Source of the DNA: Rhipidocladum racemiflorum
Lineage: Eukaryota; Streptophyta; Magnoliopsida; Poales; Poaceae
Direction of reading: 5' to 3'
Assembly: GCA_036346355.1 (NCBI GenBank)
Contig: CM070581.1
Location: forward strand, 3,286,001-3,350,000
Length of the DNA: 64,000 nt
Below the pieces are notes generated by a model. The model ran no database searches, was not told the DNA's origin, and was given only the letters and a program-made list of their open reading frames with translations. Every line of letters begins with the position of its first letter. Position 1 is the stretch's first letter. Of the stretch, positions 10,999-21,719 are shown piece by piece. Made by a program: the position numbers and the translations under genes.

Positions 10999-11522
10999 TA
11001 GGGCTGGAAAAAAAGCTCGTGGCTCGTGGCTCGGCTCGGGCTCGCCCGAGCCTGGCTCGGCTCGCACAGGCTCGTGGTTCGGATCGAGCTCGAGCCGAGC
11101 CTGTTTTTCAGGCTCGCAAAAACAACGAGCCGGCTCGGCTCGCGAGCCAAATTGGCTCGGCGCCCATGCAGGGAATTTAGTATGACTAATGACTTATATT
11201 TTTAAGAAAAAGATGATGAAGATGATGTGGAGACAATTCCATTTCCTACAAGTGTGATAGAGAGCAACTAAGCAACTACTATTAGTTAGTAGTAATTAGT
11301 AAGTTAATATTATTCACTGCAAATACATGAATTATTGTATAAATATTTAATTTTTTGATAAAATGTTCTGGCTCGGCGAGCCAACGAGCCTTCATGGCCA
11401 TGAAACCGAGCCGAGCCGAGCCGGTTTTGGGCTCGCCTCGGTGGCCGAGCCGAACTGGCTCGGCTCGGCTGATCGAAGCCGCGAAGCCGAGCCGGGCTCG
11501 GCTCGGCTCGTTTCCAGCCCTA
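10999..11522. mobile_element. hAT-type MITE with GGCTCG arrays, 524 bp
   Basis: Ends are TAGGGCTGGAAA and TTTCCAGCCCTA, a perfect 12-bp inverted repeat. The 8-bp sequence GTCGGCAG lies directly outside both ends (10991-10998 and 11523-11530), the hallmark of hAT transposition. Both subterminal regions (11010-11160 and 11370-11510) consist of many GGCTCG/CGAGCC motifs, in both orientations, around an AT-rich centre. Clustered subterminal motifs are typical transposase-binding sites of hAT elements. No transposase is encoded; autonomous partners must be elsewhere. Confidence 0.9.
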
Positions 11523-11687
11523 GTCGGCAGCGATTTTCAGCCTGGGAGCAGAGATAAGCTCATTTCCTCTTTTTCATTTGTTCTTCCTGAAATAAACCCT
11601 CCAAAAAATAGCCACAAGGCCAGACGTTAAATCTTTTATACAGAGTGAGAACGAAAGTGTAAGCGAGGTGTTCTAAAATGGGCTAGG

Positions 11688-12038
11688 GTCCGGGTTCAAA
11701 AAATCATCGAAAATCGCTTGATTTTTGCATTTTTCGTCTGTGTCGACGCGGCCCAACTTATAAAAATACTCGGTAAACCGATCCAATTTAAAAAATTTAC
11801 AAAATTTATGCAACGTAAACCGGTCGAAAATCGGTGAAAAGCGCTCGATTTTCCAAGGAAATTTTGAAAATCGGTGAAAATCGCTTAAAAAATAAACCAC
11901 CAAAAATTTCGACTATTTCGTCGATTTCTGAATTTTTTTCAAGATTTTAATTTTGAAACTCTGCAATTTTTACGATTTTCGATTGATTTTTGTCTCGACA
12001 TTGCCGATTTTCAAATTTTGAGCATTTTTCTGAACCCT
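11688..12038. mobile_element. MITE with GGCTAGG duplication, 351 bp
   Basis: Ends GTCCGGGTTCAAAAAAT and ATTTTTCTGAACCCT are inverted repeats. GGCTAGG occurs just outside both (11681-11687 and 12039-12045). The interior is AT-rich with repeated GAAAATCG-type words in both orientations. A 7-8 bp duplication suggests a hAT-type non-autonomous element, but the superfamily is uncertain. Confidence 0.65.
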
Positions 12039-12213
12039 GGCTAGGATATTGAACAAAATTTGGCTCAAGGTTTACAATAACAGCGTATATTGCATATTTT
12101 GGGTCATATAAATTCAAAAATCTATATATCTCTTTTATTCTTGGATATGTACGGAGAGCAGGCGTTTTGCCTTGTAGTTTCTACGGTGACACCTACATAG
12201 CCTCATATATTTA

Positions 12214-12493
12214 GGCACTGTTTGGTACGGTTTCAGATTCTAGTAAAAACGGAAGTAGTTCCAGATTCTTTGTAGAAACATTTCAGGTAGAATCAGAATC
12301 ATTGTCTGGAAACCGTTTGGTTAGCTGTCTGGATTCTGTGAATCGGGGAGGAACGGGGTTGAGGGCGATTCGGCCCTAGCGTGGAAAAAGAATAAACGTT
12401 TCGAGGAGAATCGTTCCAAACTTTAGCCCGTTTAGTTGAGTTTCTTCCAAATTCTATTAGAAACGGTCTGGTTCCAAGTTGCCAAACGGGGCC
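12214..12493. mobile_element. Tourist-type MITE, 280 bp
   Basis: Ends GGCACTGTTTGGTACGG and GTTGCCAAACGGGGCC are imperfect inverted repeats. TTA flanks both sides (12211-12213 and 12494-12496). The interior carries AGATTCTAGTA and AATTCTATTAGAA subterminal matches. Non-coding. Confidence 0.75.
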
Positions 12494-12900
12494 TTAGTAA
12501 CCCTCATATCTCACAACAACTCTGTAGCTAAGTTGGTTAGAACTTTCGTTGGTTAGCAGGCGATGCCGACCTCGAATCTAGAGGGCAAACAGTAGCACGG
12601 CCACAGTGATTTTGTTTTTAAGAAAGAATTAGAACAATGTTATTTTTTATTTTTTTTGCAAACTTTTTTAGGGTTTTCTTAAGACTTTTTAAAGAGAACT
12701 TCTACATAACATTGTTTTTTTTAAAAAATATTTTCCCGCTTTGATTATAGTTTTTTTCCCAGTTTTTTTTTGAAAATTTTTAAAACTTTTTTGAACGCAT
12801 ATTTTTAGGTATTTCTAAAAATGATTTTCTTTCTATATTAAGATCTTTACCTGTCTCCATAATTCTTTTTAGCTGCAACTAGTATATATAGGCCCTGTTT
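12494..12900. other. AT-rich spacer, no feature
   Basis: T-rich and A-rich runs between two MITEs. No ORF or regulatory element can be supported. Confidence 0.4.
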
Positions 12901-13288
12901 GTTTCGGCTTTTTCATCGGCTTAAAAGCCAAAAAGCCTAAGCCGAAACAAATGACTGGCTTTTAAGCCGGGCTTTAAAAAAGCCAAAAGCCCCTGTATAA
13001 CTATAAGCCAAAAGTCAGACAAGAGGAGCTTTTTTAGGCTTTTTTTTGAATGAAATAACCCTTTGATACTAAAAGTCTCTAAAATTATTCACCAAATGCC
13101 ATCATATATAAATTGAGAATTCATCCAACATCTCATTTAGGGTATTTTAGACTTTTCATCTATAAATTGTACTATCTAACCCATTAATAAGCCAGGATAC
13201 CAAACAACATGTCTTAGCTTAAAAGCAGACGGCTTAAAAACTTATTAAGCCAAAAAGCTAGCTTTAATCCAAAAGCCTAAACCGAAAC
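12901..13288. mobile_element. GGCCCTGTTTGTTTCGGCTT-type MITE upstream of TRA1
   Basis: The left end GGCCCTGTTTGTTTCGGCTT pairs with the right end, whose reverse complement begins GGCTCTGTTTGTTTCGG. More AAAAGCC/GGCTTTT pairs lie inside. ATATA lies just outside both ends, but in AT-rich DNA that is weak support for a duplication. It sits about 470 bp upstream of the TRA1 start codon, at the edge of its promoter. Confidence 0.7.
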
Positions 13289-13758
13289 AAACAGAGCCAT
13301 ATACAACGAGTAGCCATCTGTACAGAGTTGACAACCAGTCAAACCATTCAGCTGTGAGCCCGACCGCACCGCAGCCGAACGACCCATTCGTGTCCGACCG
13401 ATCGAGCGAAACCAGCCTAACCCGACCTGACCAGTGAAATCCCCAAAGCACCCTCCTCTAATGAGCTCCTCCTAGCTACCTCGGCCTTTCGCCTCCCGTT
13501 TCTTCCCCGTCTTCCCCCTCCAAACCCTCGGCTCGCTCGCGAGCGCGAGAGCGAGAGCCTACTCCCGAGTCCCAACCGAGGGACACGATCTACTTCGCGA
13601 GCGCTCGCCTCCTCCCCTCCACCTCCTCCGTGGCTTCGTCGTCCTCTCCTGGCCTCGTCGTCGCTGCTGCCTGCTGCCGCTGATATCCAAAACCCTAAGC
13701 CCTGGCGCGGTAGGGTTTGGTCCGTCCGAGCGGCGTGGGGGTGGTGGGCTCGCCCGCC
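13289..13758 (+). promoter_or_regulatory. TRA1 promoter / 5' UTR with telo-box motifs
   Basis: GC-rich leader typical of grass housekeeping genes, with no clear TATA box. AAACCCTAA at 13690-13698 and its inverse TAGGGTTT at 13711-13718 are telo-box motifs. In plants these recur near the transcription start of ribosomal-protein, replication and translation-apparatus genes. The start codon has a strong context (GCCATGG). The transcription start itself cannot be read from the sequence. Confidence 0.55.
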
Positions 13759-16700
13759 ATGGCGCCCATAAACAGCTCCAACATGGAGCAGCACTCGCAG
13801 CGGCTCCTCGAGCCAGACCTCCGTACGGCCCCGATTCCTCCTCCCATTGTGTTTATTTTTGTTTGCTTCCTCGGGAGTTTTTTTGTCGAGTTTGCTGTGT
13901 TGGTTCGCGAATTTACTCGGGGGTTGGATTGGCTCGGAACTTTTTTTAGTAAAAATTTCAGATGTGTTTTGCCGTTATGGCATTCTGCTACGAGCCTTTC
14001 TCCGTCACTCCTTTTCCGCTCCGTCTTATTTAATTTCTATTCGATTTTTTTTTTTGCGAATTCCAGGTTTTAGACTTACACGATACTGAGTGGAGTGTGT
14101 CCTGACATCTTCTTCCACTGTTGATTTTGTAAGAGTTTACTGCGATGTTTTTTTACTGTTTCTCTGTGCATCTCCTTCGGTTGTTTTTTTTTTGCGCTGA
14201 ATTTCTCAATCAGCTAGCTTGTTTTGTTTACCTTCCCGAATTTTTCTGCATTTCCCGTCGGATTTATTTAAATTCTGTAATTTTTATACTACATCGTTCA
14301 AACAGAGGTATACCCTCAATTTTGTACCTTTTTCAGCTCAGATTTCCTCCACTTTTACATGTCTGGACACTCTATCGAGCATTCCTACTTTTGTTTATTA
14401 GTATTGGAAAAAGTTCGATTTTATCTGGTTATCTCGCATGTTTTTTCGCAGCCATCAGTTGGATTGTTTGAGCTCCTTGCTCTCGCATTTCCCTTTGTGA
14501 ATCACGCATAATAAATGCACCTTCCCAATTCTATCATGCGTTAAACATATAATCGTTCCTCTGGAGGTGCATGTTTTGGCACAATGGTCTGATCCTTTGC
14601 TCTACTACTCTGCAGCTGTGCAAGCCCGGCTGCAGCTTGCCATGGAAGTTCGGGACAGCCTGGAGATGACGCACACTCCAGACTACCTCAACTTCCTTCG
14701 TTGCTACTTCAGGGCCTTCTCAGCCATCCTCAGCAGCTACACCACGCCACAGGGCACTGAGAATGCTGAGCACAAGCTGCGGAATGTTGTGATTGAGATC
14801 CTCAACCGGCTCCCACACAGTGAGGTGCTCCGACCCTTTGTGCAGGACCTGCTCAAGCTCTCTCTCCGTGTGTTGACACAAGACAATGAGGACAACGCCC
14901 TTCTCGCCATCCGAATTGTATTCGATCTTCTCCGCAACTTCCGCCCTACTGTTGAGGCGGAGGTGCAGCCGTTCCTTGATTTTGTTGTTGCCATATACCG
15001 CAACTTTCCCAATACTGTCACCCTCTTCTTCGATAACCCCAATGCCAAAGTCAATATCGCTGCTGCTGTGCCCAACCAGCATTTGGACCCCACTGCTGAT
15101 ACCCCAGGCACGATGGCAGTGCCAGGTGGTGGACAACTCAACCCAAGCGCACGTTCATTCAAGATAATCACGGAGAGCCCTCTTGTGGTGATGTTCCTCT
15201 TCCAGCTGTATGCAAAGCTTGTTCAGACAAATATCCCGTTCTTGCTGCCACTCATGGTGTCTGCCATCTCTATCAAGGGGCCAGACAAGGTGCCACCGCA
15301 CCTTAAGACACCCTTCGTTGAATTAAAGGGTGCGCAGGTCAAGGTAGGGCAAAGTCCAGCAAATTTTGTTACCTTGTCTGCGGAGGTCTTGATGGATTGA
15401 TGTTTTGTGTTGCAGACGTTGTCGTTCCTGACATACCTGCTGAAGAGCAATGCAGATTACATAAAGTCATATGAGGAAAGCATATGCAAGAGCATTGTGA
15501 ACTTGCTTGTTACGTGCCCCCCGGACTCGGTCTCCATAAGAAAGGCAAGATATTATCTATAGCTTTTTCAATCTCCTGTTATTACTTAGAGAGGTGCTTC
15601 TATGCTTTTCTTTTTGAAAGTTACACAAATATTAAAGCATGAATAAATGGTAGATGGTGATTACTTATCCCTTTGTTTGCTTCAAGATTTGTGCAACTTG
15701 TATTAGTAGGAAAAGCATAGAAATACTGCTCACTTACTTATTAGGTGCTGAATTATGCATTGTTTTGAAATGCATTTATTTCTTTATCTGTGTGTGGAAT
15801 TGCAGGAGCTGCTAGTTGGTCTGAAGCAAGTTCTCAACACTGAATACAGGCGTGGGCTTTATTCCTTGATTGACACACTTCTCGATGAAAGGTACACAGA
15901 CATTTTTTTTGCTCAGAAATTGTCGTTTTAATGTTCAAATCCAGCTATTATTGTTTGATTTTAATTGCCGGGCTTATGGGATCTGATTCAGGGTTGATCT
16001 TTTTAGTACTCCATATCTTGAATGCTCACTAGTCACTGCCATGTTCTTGTTCTGTGATTTTTAAATATGAAGGCAAGATGGTTTACTTTGTGGAGTGCTT
16101 GATGTGGACCTGACGCTATAGCTCACTACCACATGCTTCATTGTGTAGTTTTTTTTATGTTACTTTTGGAAGGCTGTGTTTCTTAAAGAAAGTAAGACGA
16201 AACAATGTCACATGGGTTCTTTTTTATCAAAAGACAAGGGTAATGCAACCTGCAAAGCAGTTGGTTCCCACTTGGGACCATGAAATCAAGAAAAATCAGC
16301 CCTTCCCTTGATTTGGATTTGATCTGAACAGTTCTAGTTCTTAGAGAATCACTGTAAAACTGTAAAAAGGGAAATACTTTATTCATCAGTAACACACTGT
16401 GTTATCGCGCTAGAAAGTAGTCGAGTAGATAATAGTGTATCTCAAGCTGCTTATTACCTTGTTTGCTTATGATAGTTATGGTATACAAATCAACTTTATA
16501 GATACAGTAACCATTCTGATTTTCCTTCGCCAGTACATACCACAAGCTCTTGCTCTTAGTTTCAGGCCATTTTTTAACACTTTAATTGCTTGTTTATCAG
16601 GGTTTTGATTGGCACAGGCCGAGTTTGCATAGAGACATTAAGACCTCTTGCTTATACCCTTCTTGCAGAGTTGGTGCATTATGTTCGAGCAAACCTTTCT

Positions 16701-19700
16701 CTTCTGCAGGTTGATCTTGTTTATTTTATAGTTCTTTGACACTTATATTTTGTTAACATATTCCTTTTTTTGAATTGCAAGTTTTGTGTCAGTGTTGTGC
16801 TGCTCTGAGGATTTCTGCGCCTGCATTGTTAAAAGTTCGAGGAGCAAAGCTACTATCTGATTTGTCCATTGCAAACACCATTGATATAATAAAGATTGGC
16901 TTTAACAATTAATTTATTAGTTCGGCTAGGTGCTTTGTCTGGTCTCTTTTCGGATAGTTGTGATACAGTTACTGTAATTTTGCTGGATTCAGCAGGCTTA
17001 TGAAACTAAATATTAGAGTACAAACTTCAGTTTTTGAGGCGTTTATAGCTTCATTTGATATGGTATATTTATCCCTCGATTTTGATGATGTTGATACTAA
17101 AGTAGTGACTTCAATTTTGTGCAGTTGTCACGGATCATCTATTTGTTCTCTCGGAATATGCACGATTCTTCATTAACCCTTGTAATTCATACGACGTCTG
17201 CTCGTTTAATGCTGAATCTGGTAGGCTTAGTAACTATATAGTTTACATTTGGTATAAGTTGTTGATTTTTTCCCTTTCTAATTCGATATGTATGAGTATA
17301 AATAATTTGTAAGCAGCTAGTTTTTTTGGTGCTTCTTTAGGTTGAGCCCATATATGAAAAAGGCGTTGACCAGCAAAGCATGGACGAAGCGCGAGTTTTG
17401 TTGGTAAGAATTATTTGTTCATATTGTTAAATCAATTGCTTGTTTTTTTAATTAACTATACTCATTGGTTCAAAAATGATCAGGGACGCATATTGGATGC
17501 ATTTGTTGGGAAATTTAGGACGCTGAAGCGCATGATTCCTCAGGTATATATATAGCATGTTGTTTATTGCCCTTTTGTAGTGCAGGGTATGGTATAAGGT
17601 AAAACTCAATTCATTGGCAGTTTGGCACAAACCCCAAAACTATAGGACACACAGATGAAGCATAATAAATAAATGGAGGCTAATATAGTCTATTTTACAC
17701 TATACTGTTATTTCAGAACAGCAGGACAGCTCTGCTCAGCTGAATTCTGCAGTTTCTGCATATATAAATAGACTATGAGGCGATCATTTTTGCATGAACT
17801 GCTAATGCAAATTTGTTTGGGATCTTGTTGGGTACTTTTTTTTATATATAAAAAAATGCTATGCAAATTTACGGTGTCTATAGTAAAGTGTATTAATTGG
17901 AAAGCTGAAAGACTAGATTGTTGAAATTGCAAATTTGTCTTTAACAAGCAGAGCACATAACTGGAAATCTACTGTTCTGTTGAAAGTTGCATGGCCCAAG
18001 GCTCCCTAAGGAAAGCAAAATAAGCGAAGGCCTTGCAATGAAGTAGCGATGCATAGTGCATGGAGTTCTTTCCCAGTTATCCTTTGATAAGCTTCTTAGG
18101 TTCTTAGCCTCTTGCCCTGGTTGCTAGTTGCTGGCATGGTATGTTCTCCCCTGCTGTCACTGCCGGTCGGCGTGATATATTTCTGCGCTGTTGCTACTTG
18201 CTGGTGTGATTTAGTTTCTATCACTTACATCTGTCGGATTCTAACAAATATCTTTAAAAGCAGATGATGAACTAGAAAAGGCATGAGATAACTGTTGTTT
18301 ATTAATTGTCACCCCAATTCTCAATCGGAAGGGATGCTGAAGGGCTCTGCTCTCCCTTGCTGATGAGAACAAGGTTTCTTTTGGGTGGCCTCGTAACTTT
18401 TTGTGTGTACATGATTTTTTTGGGGGGTGGGATGGGGTGGGTGCTCTTATCTTTTATGTATACTAAAGCTTGGCATATTCGTTTGTTGTTGTGCGATAGT
18501 AACATACCAGTTCTTTCTCAATATTCCTATCATGAACAACCATAAAAGCCAGCTATCATGATTTTTTTTAATAAACTGCGGGTCAATTCAGCTTCTTTAT
18601 ACCTATTGGAATTGTAATGGCAAATCCGATGCTGTGTGCTTAACAATATGCATGTCTTGTGATCAACTTGAGCTATGTTTTTTTTTTCAAACTCCCAATT
18701 ACTCAATGTCAACTACTTTCCGTTTTGTTGCCCTATATGGTCAGCTTACTCTCTCATTCTCTCTAGTTGCTTGAAGAAGGTGAGGAAGGGAAAGAGCATC
18801 CAAATTTGAGAATGAAGCTTGAAGTCCCATTACAGGTATGTCTTATGAGAGTTTTTATTGGGTTATGTATAAAATTCTGTGATGAACTTCCCTGACAAAA
18901 AGTTATGTATGCCCTCTTTCTCAAGACTATACATAAAATGACACTTGATCTTGATTGAATTGAGTTTGTTTAATTGCATAGTTGTCTTGACTCAGTTTTT
19001 TCAAACAAAAAGGCATGCATTAATCAATTTATTTGCATGCGTTGCGCTTCACACATTTAGGGAACTACTTACTATAAATTGTGTCATACATAAGATGTGA
19101 GATAAATCTAATTTTTCATACCTGAGACTGAGAGCACATAATCTTACACGTGTATTCAAGTTTTATCAGGCATCATTGTCGATCGGTGCATCTTTGTTTG
19201 TATCCATTTTTTCCCGTTTTGCCCCCCTGTAAGGGGACATCCTTATGGGTAAACCGGGTAATATGGTAAAATCTCCATAAAGAAGTACCAGTTTTTGAAT
19301 GGTGAAATTTGTGACGTGCACAAGAGTACTCTTGGTCCAATCCCTAAAGTATGAATGATCAGCTCTAGTTCTTTGATAAAGGACAAATTTATCTACAGCA
19401 CTGAAAAAGTTGCAATATGATAAAAATACCACTGACACTGAATAATATGTCAGATCACCTTAATATTTTAATGGCAAGCACTGAAAAAACTGCAGTATGA
19501 AAAAAATACCACTGTGACACTGAATAACATGCCAGTCCACCTTATTTTTTTTAATGTCACACTTCTCAGTTCTATGAATGGAAGTTTCCATGTAATAAAA
19601 TGTTCCGAAAACTTTTTTCTGTTCATCTATTTTCTTTATATGTGACATCAGTTAGGAGTTGGTTGTCTAGATGATAAACTAGATCTTGAAAAGTTCATAT

Positions 19701-21719
19701 CTGGAAAATAATAATCCCCTCCAAGTGTTGATTACTTAATTTATGTTCAAGATGGTTCATGGACTTATGGCAAGCGCTGAGTATTAAAGGTTTCTACCCC
19801 TCTGTCCTCACAGCACCAACCATAGCAATTTCTCTGTCTTATGCAGGTAGCCACGTTTTTTTAGTTTGATATGTTAACAAAATATAATTTGCATCCCACT
19901 TGTAAACAGAGTCATGGAACAAAATTAGGGAGGACCTGTGGTGGAATCTGTTACAAAATGCTGTTTTGTTTTTAATGATGGATCAGTTGATCATTTTTAT
20001 AATTTTACAGACTGTGCTGAATTTGCAACCACCATTGGAGTATACAAAGGAGATCAATGATTACAAAAGTCTGATCAGGACACTCGTAATGGGTACACAT
20101 TATTTGTTATAAAGTATTTGCACCATTTGAAGTGTTTAAGCATTTACTTACATTTTGTGGCTGTCTGAATTATTATTTCATATTAAACACACACCAGGAA
20201 TGAAGACAATAATCTGGAGCATAACCCATGCTCATTGGCCACGCCCGCAGGTATATGGACATTCCCAATTGGTTGATAGGAACTTTGGCCGTTTGTTATT
20301 ATCCTTGGGCTATAATCTGTTAGATCTTACAATCCTATTGTGTGTTGTGCAGCAACAAAATCAACAATCTTCTAATTTATCTGTTCAACCCTTCAGGGGA
20401 TTGCGGGAGGATGAGGTCCATTACTCTGAACCTTTCCTCCTCTTGGTTTGACTGAACTGTTGCTAACCAATTTTGATGATTTTTTCTAGGTGCGAAAGAC
20501 TTCGGTTGTTCTAAAATCTGGGGTTCACTGTTTGGCTCTTTTTAAGGAAAAAGATGAGGAGAGGGACATTCTGCAATGTTTTTCACAAATGTTAGCCATA
20601 ATGGAAGCTCGTGATATAATGGATATGTTTTCCTTTTGCATGCCGGACCTCTTTGAGTGCATGATAATCCACAACCAGCTCTTACACATATTTTCCACCC
20701 TTCTGCAAGCTCCCAAGGTTCTCCGGCCCTTCACAGATGTATTGATTAATTTCCTTGTTAGCTCGAAGCTTGATACTCTGAAGCAGCCAGATTCACCTGC
20801 ATCAAAGCTTGTCTTGCAACTCTTCCGCTTCTTGTTTATTGCTGCATCAAAGGCTCCGGAAAGCTGTGAACGCACTCTTCAGCCACATGTGCCAGTAATA
20901 ATGGAAGTGTGCATGAAGAGTGCCACAGAAGTTGAAAAACCTCTTGGTTACATGCACCTCCTCCGTAGCATGTTCCGTGCGTTGAATAGTGCTAAATTTG
21001 ATTCATTGATGCGCGATCTTATACCATCTCTACAACCTTGCCTCAATATGTTGCTCTCCATGCTTGACGGACCGACTACTGAAGATATGCGAGATCTGAT
21101 TTTGGAGCTTTGCCTGATATTACCAGCCCGTTTGAGTTCTTTGCTACCTCACATTCCTCGTTTGATGCAACCTCTTCTTCTTGCTCTGAAAGGGAATGAT
21201 GACCTTGTGAGCTTAGCACTTCGTACACTAGAATTTTGGATTGATAGTCTCAACCCTGATTTTTTGGAACCTAGCATGGCCAATTTAATGTCTGATGTCA
21301 TTCTTGCTTTATGGTCTCACTTGAGGCCCCCTCCCTACACATTGGGTACAAAGTCCTTGGAACTTTTAGGTAAGCTAGGGGGTCGAAACAGGCGATTTTT
21401 GAAGGAGCCCCTCACACTTGAATGCAAGGAAAATCCGGAACATGGACTTCGTTTAGTTCTCACCTTTGAGCCTGCAACACCATTTTTAGTTCCTCTGGAC
21501 AGATGTATACACTTTGCTGTTGGTGCGGTTATGCAAGGTAGTGGAATGGAAGCTTTCTACAGGAAACAGGCTCTTCAATTTATTCGAGTATGTTTGGATT
21601 CTTTGTTAAATCTGAGGGAAAATGTACCTGGTGAGGGTGTGAGCCCTGGAGTTCTTGGGACACTGCTAATTTCTTCATTGGATCCCTCGAGACGTCGCAA
21701 AGATGCTTCAGATATGAAG
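13759..21719 (+). CDS. TRA1: TRA1 exons 1-13: N-terminal HEAT solenoid
   Basis: Encodes residues 1-944. Exon 1 gives only 21 codons plus one base (start MAPINSSNMEQ) and joins exon 2 to read DLPVQARLQLAMEVRDSLE. This matches the plant TRA1 N-terminus and supports both the start codon and the 793-bp first intron. The rest is alternating amphipathic helices (leucine-rich, HEAT-type), the ring-shaped part that binds activators in yeast and human Tra1/TRRAP. Exons 3-12 are small (53-129 nt); exon 13 is 1,230 nt. An alternative ATG at codon 9 is in frame. Confidence 0.93.

Noticed and set aside
13417..13794. 125-codon minus-strand ORF over the TRA1 leader
   Set aside because: Arg/Gly/Ser-rich composition expected of antisense GC-rich 5' UTR; no domain and it overlaps the TRA1 start.
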